DNA of 10,145 nt, from assembly GCA_032353305.1 (NCBI GenBank), contig JAUCNG010418577.1, forward strand, positions 1-10,145. Reading direction: 5' to 3'. Shown here piece after piece: positions 6,622 through 10,145 of this stretch. The position numbers were made by a program, and so were the translations under genes. The DNA comes from Cephalothrix spiralis. Taxonomy: Eukaryota > Nemertea > Palaeonemertea > Archinemertea > Cephalotrichidae. Every line of letters begins with the position of its first letter. Position 1 is the first letter of the stretch. Under the pieces are notes generated by a model that searched no databases, was not told where the DNA came from, and saw only the letters and a list, made by a program, of their open reading frames with translations.

Positions 6622-7343
6622 CTAGAAAAAAAAGAACACATATTTATTTTTTTTAAACTGGGCAATACACAAATTTTATTATTGACGAGCATTAGTACGC
6701 ATGCGCATTCTACTACTCTAGGCCTAAGAAACGAAGTAATCGTTTTTAACTTGTTTGTAATTGTATGATATTATATCTATGATTTTGCCTCTATTGCTAT
6801 AAGTGGGGCCTGAGAATAATATAAATTTAATTTGCTATTTTCCTCGAATTCTCATTGTGTTTTCAGTCACCTATACTTAACCAAATCTGGCACACAATAG
6901 CTAATCGGCCGCACAATGATTTCCTTAACCTTTACTGCTTCTGCACCTTTTTGAAGGGATGTTATTATGAATTTGCAATTTTGTATCCCAGTGTATAAAT
7001 TTGGAATTCAAAACTGCTAGTATCTCAATTAGATAAGCCCAAAACAAAAAACGGCAATTTTATTGGTGCTGCCATCTATCATTATTTGTACAGAAGTAAG
7101 CCAAAGTGATTTGCCCCTCGGAAAAATCTTATTACATTGTACCCTAATGTCTTTTTGACATTAAACCCTATTCCGGCCGGAGGGCGATTTGCCCCATGAT
7201 ATTTTCCGATTGCATTTTTACCACTCTTTCAAATATGATATACATTTCAAATCAAAAATAGCAAAACATTCAATCATGAATCTATATTACCATCAAATAT
7301 TTTCTCAAATGTCGAAGCATTCGAACCATCAGTTTAACTCAAT
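6622..7343. other. Non-coding stretch upstream of the last visible zinc-motif exon
   Basis: It begins with the acceptor tract for the exon at 6621. It includes one GCATGCGCAT, a small hairpin AATGTCTTTTTGACATT at 7147-7163 and two copies of GATTTGCCCC (about 7110 and 7187). The next upstream carboxypeptidase exon was looked for here and not found. Confidence 0.6.
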
Positions 7344-7466
7344 TTATAGTTGTTCTTCATTAGAAGTTGGAAATTCGTCAATCAACTCGTTATACATGCG
7401 GTTACGTTTGCGTTTTGTCAGTACTTTTGTTTCGTGCAGCAAATGCACCAATTTGTAGACATTGAA
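7344..7466 (-). CDS. Possible 3' terminal exon or paralogue relic of the channel gene
   Basis: On the minus strand 40 residues end in TAA at 7344-7346: an opening FNVYKLVHLLHETKV, a basic run TKRKRNR, then an acidic end IDEFPTSNEEQL. The piece is coding-like and shares KLVH with the end of the channel's second membrane segment (AAKLVHSAW). One reading is that a donor CAG|GTCACT inside the channel ORF (about 7740) joins AAG| before 7466 in frame, giving a longer cytosolic tail. The acceptor is poor, and an in-frame stop lies just upstream of the piece. It may equally be the relic of a lost tandem copy, or chance. Confidence 0.25.
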   Translation of the reverse strand, partial: FNVYKLVHLLHETKVLTKRKRNRMYNELIDEFPTSNEEQL

Positions 7467-7709
7467 CTTATACAGTTATATACATGAGATATGAACATGG
7501 AACTTAGTAAGTGATGATTAATCAAGTTTAAAGTGTGTTTGACCAGGTTTGACGTTAAGTCGGTATTTGACGAAAATCACATATTTGAATATTACAAGAC
7601 GAAAAAACAGTTTTCTTTAAAAATGTTGTTACAAAACAATTAACACATTCGTACATTCGCTGCATTCTTGGTAGGAAATGTTCAATATTCAGAAAATAGG
7701 TGATGGGTT

Positions 7710-9062
7710 TTATATCTGAATATCTTGATTTCCAGTGACCTGATGTTGTCTTTTGACAACTTGCCACGCGGAATGAACTAACTTCGCCGCAAAAAGTAAG
7801 ATATCAAAACCTAACATGAATGTTAGTCCGACCCACCAACTCAGAATACCGCAAATCTTAGCAAATGTTGAATAACCACTTATTTGTTTCACAAATGAAG
7901 TCTTTTTACGATTCAATTTCGATAAGCGGATGGAAACCATGGCCGAATCAGACTCCATATCTTCATCAAAGATCTGTGACTCTGTAGATGTCGTCATTGT
8001 ATTCCAGCATTTTTCTTTGCAACCTTGAACTTCCATTTTCGTTGTTTCCATTTCAAATTCATTAAGACATTTTAAAACTGAAGAGTTAAAGATGTCGCAA
8101 TAAGGCATACCATAAATGAGGTTCGGAGATAAAAGTGGTGTACATTTGCATTTGGCAAATTTCCTCATGAGTTTGTGGTAACCTTCACAGACCTCCCGGT
8201 CATAACTTACGTTTACCGTGAGATGTGACAAACCAGAAAGAATATTGTTCATATACATTTCATTTTCACAGTCAGCTGACAGAGATTGGACTTTATCTAC
8301 TTTCGTGTCTATGTACGTTACTGTTTTTGGTTTTATTTCGTAACCCATCATAGCTTTACGATAAGATGCTGTAACAGTTCCGTGTTGTATTGTCAAAATG
8401 TTTTTGAAATTGCCCTCTAGATGCTTATGAAACCGGTATTTAATAATAAGATTTAATATATTTTGATACTTTGGCCAGGCTTTTAAATCCGGTATGAATT
8501 CGGTGCATGATAGTAATGGAAAGTTAAAAGGCTTCGTATTAATTTTACAATCACCACCGTCATTTCCAGTTAGAAAACACTCATGTTCTCCTTTACTCTT
8601 TATCTGTTTGGGTCCATTGTACAAGTACCAACTCAAATGCTTTTTCAAGTAAATTTCAAATAATTCTGAAATAACCCACTTTAAATATTTGCTTTTGTAT
8701 GTATCAATTACTTCTTTACTCCTCAATTTCGCTATCTTGTACCAATCGTCAATCCTACTTTCGTTAAGCCACTTGACCCATTTTTCTGGGCGAATAACTT
8801 CACATATTTCAACATTTGAAACAAGGCATTCGTCGTCATTAGGCTCGCTTATAACAGTTGCTTTCGCTTGATACCAAAAATCATGTATAACTTGAGTTGA
8901 AAAATATATGGATCCAACAAACGATCCCAAAACAAATATTCCAATTAAAAATTTGAATTTCTTCGAATTACTTCCAGCAAGACGTGGTAATCCCCTTACA
9001 CTTGATGTACTTAGAGCTTCCTGAATCATTGTGCAAGCCGAACTCTTGTTGGTAGAATTCAT
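7710..9062 (-). CDS. DEG/ENaC-like ion channel subunit, divergent, intronless
   Basis: 450 residues from ATG (9062-9060) to TAA (7712-7710), without introns. A short N-tail contains RGLPRLAGS just before membrane segment 1 (about 37-59), where the family has its His-Gly motif. A long cysteine-containing extracellular region follows, with C292, CKC (305-307), C322, C332, GCKEKC (347-352). This matches the late Cys spacing of DEG/ENaC ectodomains. Membrane segment 2 (about 401-427) reads GILSWWVGLTFMLGFDILLF, superimposable on the family's G..GLFLGAS...E pattern with GLT for GAS and Asp for Glu. A short basic C-tail ends it. Relatives form trimeric sodium channels gated by acid, peptides or force. 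The FPAVT motif after segment 1 is degenerate (about 82-88, NVEIC). The length is slightly below the usual 500 or more. The family is fairly sure; ligand and ion selectivity are unknown. Confidence 0.75.
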   Translation of the reverse strand: MNSTNKSSACTMIQEALSTSSVRGLPRLAGSNSKKFKFLIGIFVLGSFVGSIYFSTQVIHDFWYQAKATVISEPNDDECLVSNVEICEVIRPEKWVKWLNESRIDDWYKIAKLRSKEVIDTYKSKYLKWVISELFEIYLKKHLSWYLYNGPKQIKSKGEHECFLTGNDGGDCKINTKPFNFPLLSCTEFIPDLKAWPKYQNILNLIIKYRFHKHLEGNFKNILTIQHGTVTASYRKAMMGYEIKPKTVTYIDTKVDKVQSLSADCENEMYMNNILSGLSHLTVNVSYDREVCEGYHKLMRKFAKCKCTPLLSPNLIYGMPYCDIFNSSVLKCLNEFEMETTKMEVQGCKEKCWNTMTTSTESQIFDEDMESDSAMVSIRLSKLNRKKTSFVKQISGYSTFAKICGILSWWVGLTFMLGFDILLFAAKLVHSAWQVVKRQHQVTGNQDIQI

Positions 9063-9328
9063 TATGCTCCCTTTTTGATGTATGGCACAATTTTAAAACA
9101 GTGCATCATTCTCGAAACATCGATATTTGTTTTTATGACCAAAGTTTTATGACATAAGTTTATCAAGCGGCATTAATTTATGTACGAAAATTATATCAAT
9201 AGTTCAATAAATGTTGGATCATACACCAGTATAATGTATATATTTTTCCATCCAGTACTTAACTTCAATTTTCTGTTTTGTTAATTTCCAATTAAGCGTA
9301 TACCTTTCAGAGAACTAGTTAGCAGAAT
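9063..9328 (-). promoter_or_regulatory. Upstream region of the channel gene
   Basis: AT-rich sequence 5' of the channel ATG. A TATATACATT stretch lies about 175 bp upstream on the coding strand (around 9235-9245) but I cannot tell a TATA box from background here. Parts of this region (GTGCCATACATC, CGCTTGAT, AAGTACTGGATGG) recur upstream of the broken copy, so it was included in the duplication. Confidence 0.3.
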
Positions 9329-9487
9329 GATCCAATAAACGATCTCAAAACAAATATTCCAATAAAAAATTTGAATATCATCGAATTACTTCCTGCAAGA
9401 CGCGGTAATCCCCTTATCTTACACTTGATGTATACTTAAAGCTTCCTGAATCATTGTGCAAGCCGAACTCTTGTTAGTAGAATTCAT
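9329..9487 (-). pseudogene. Broken tandem copy of the channel 5' end
   Basis: Minus-strand copy of the first ~52 codons of the channel. It keeps ATG (9487-9485) and the following MNSTNKSSACTMIQEALS. A 2-base and then a 4-base insertion follow relative to the intact gene; between them the frame meets TAA. After both insertions the original frame returns (RGLPRLAGSNS, then the start of membrane segment 1) and similarity stops near 9329. It cannot encode a channel. A product of about 22 residues is the most it could give from this ATG. Confidence 0.85.
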
Positions 9488-9625
9488 TATGCTCCCTTTT
9501 TTATGTATGGCACAGTTCATCAAGCGACATTTATGAATAAAATTATATGAAAAATTTATAAACGAAATTATATGAATATATCCATCGAGTACTTATCATG
9601 TCCTTCAATTTACAATATTGTCATT
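9488..9625 (-). repeat. Duplicated upstream flank of the broken channel copy
   Basis: GGGAGCATA next to the ATG, GTGCCATACAT, CGCTTGATGA, ATATAATTT and AAGTACTCGATGG occur in the same order as upstream of the intact gene (9063-9290). About 55 bp of the intact gene's flank is absent here. The duplication therefore covered the likely promoter and the start of the gene. Confidence 0.65.
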
Positions 9626-10009
9626 TCATCTACTTGAAAAAAGGTAACTTAAGTAAACGTGTTATCACTAGAATGTGAACACAAACAAAAATTGATTTCA
9701 AGTCAAACATAGCTTAGAAGTTCGTGTTAGAGTGAGTTAGACATGAAATCATACATATTTCAAAAACTGGTACTTAGTAGTAGTATTTAATGACCTTCCG
9801 TAAGGTTTATTTTTTCACAAATTTTTCAAGACACCCACCAACTAACGTAAGGTTAATTTCCACACTCTCGAAAAACACCCACCCCACGGGGTCGAGTGTC
9901 TGAAACTAATCTTACAACCCCCTGTTTTAAGCCTATTTTAAGCATTTTATGACGTCATTGTGACAAAAAACTGCGAATATGGAGCTTCCTTTTTTCGGCT
10001 GTAAAATCT
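9626..10009. other. Non-coding stretch without recognised gene
   Basis: No convincing exon on either strand. There is a small imperfect inverted pair ACACTCTCG (9862-9870) and CGAGTGT (9893-9899) around a C-rich segment containing CACCCACCCCACGGGGT, and CGTAAGGTT occurs twice (about 9800 and 9846). Confidence 0.5.
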
Positions 10010-10145
10010 TTTTTTTTTTTTTTAATTTGTATTTTATTTTCAATTAACGAAAAATTATGTTAAACAAATATTTACAATAAATAATACATGTAATTGAATT
10101 AATAATTAAAAAAAAAATAAATAAATTTAATAATAACAAAAAAAA
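10010..10145. repeat. T-run and A/T low-complexity sequence at the window edge
   Basis: A T-run of 14 or more bases near 10010-10023 is followed by more than 100 bases of almost only A and T, ending in short A runs. It could be a decayed retroposon tail or simple low-complexity DNA. No open frame was seen. Confidence 0.7.

Noticed and set aside
7189-7458. Plus open frame of 89 residues
   Set aside because: Low-complexity composition rich in Ser, His and Tyr, no family recognised, and it is antisense to the more coding-like minus piece at 7344-7466.
7555-7767. Minus open frame overlapping the channel's 3' end
   Set aside because: It begins at a non-ATG codon in another frame of the channel gene and has no recognised features.
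10010-10145. Poly(A) tail of a retroposed gene copy
   Set aside because: The T-run and AT-rich tract are at the window edge and no coding or retroposon body could be linked to them on either strand.
1-10145. Bacterial defence system, CRISPR array or prophage
   Set aside because: No regularly spaced repeats, no operon-like gene packing and clear spliceosomal introns; this is animal DNA.

Overview
This is a piece of an animal nuclear genome. It has spliced GT-AG introns of about 0.5 to 1.1 kb, AT-rich non-coding DNA, tRNA-derived SINEs and short non-autonomous inverted-repeat elements. No bacterial operon structure, ribosome binding sites or CRISPR arrays are visible. The species cannot be read from the window; the compact introns and divergent channel gene suit an invertebrate, but that is inference.

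Positions 213-6621, minus strand, hold the last seven coding exons of a cytosolic carboxypeptidase of the CCP1/CCP4 group (AGTPBP1/AGBL1, Nna1-type, M14 family). The exons are 6396-6621, 5513-5621, 4911-5040, 3818-3955, 2704-2880, 1532-1680 and 213-402. They join in frame into 372 residues carrying the complete set of M14 active-site residues and end in a very acidic tail. The 5' half of the gene must lie beyond 10145 or is missing; no further exon was found between 6622 and 10145.

Positions 7710-9062, minus strand, hold an uninterrupted 450-residue ORF with the two-membrane-segment, cysteine-rich layout of a degenerate DEG/ENaC (amiloride-sensitive-type) channel subunit. It is on the same strand as the carboxypeptidase and upstream of its visible exons, so it probably sits inside a carboxypeptidase intron. 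Its 5' end and upstream flank are tandemly duplicated at about 9329-9625 as a broken copy. A short coding-like piece at 7344-7466 may be an extra 3' exon or a relic of a paralogue.

The carboxypeptidase introns are full of repeats. SINE family A has a tRNA-like head at 598-676 and relatives near 1850-1990 and 3440-3640. SINE family B has a tRNA-like core and a strong 3' hairpin: a full minus copy at about 2995-3430, a full plus copy at about 5995-6365 and a deleted plus copy at about 1447-1520. There is also a TTAA-flanked MITE (2249-2624), a second inverted-repeat element (4336-4830) and a short minisatellite (about 4145-4285). The two full SINE B copies are inverted relative to each other and bracket three catalytic exons.
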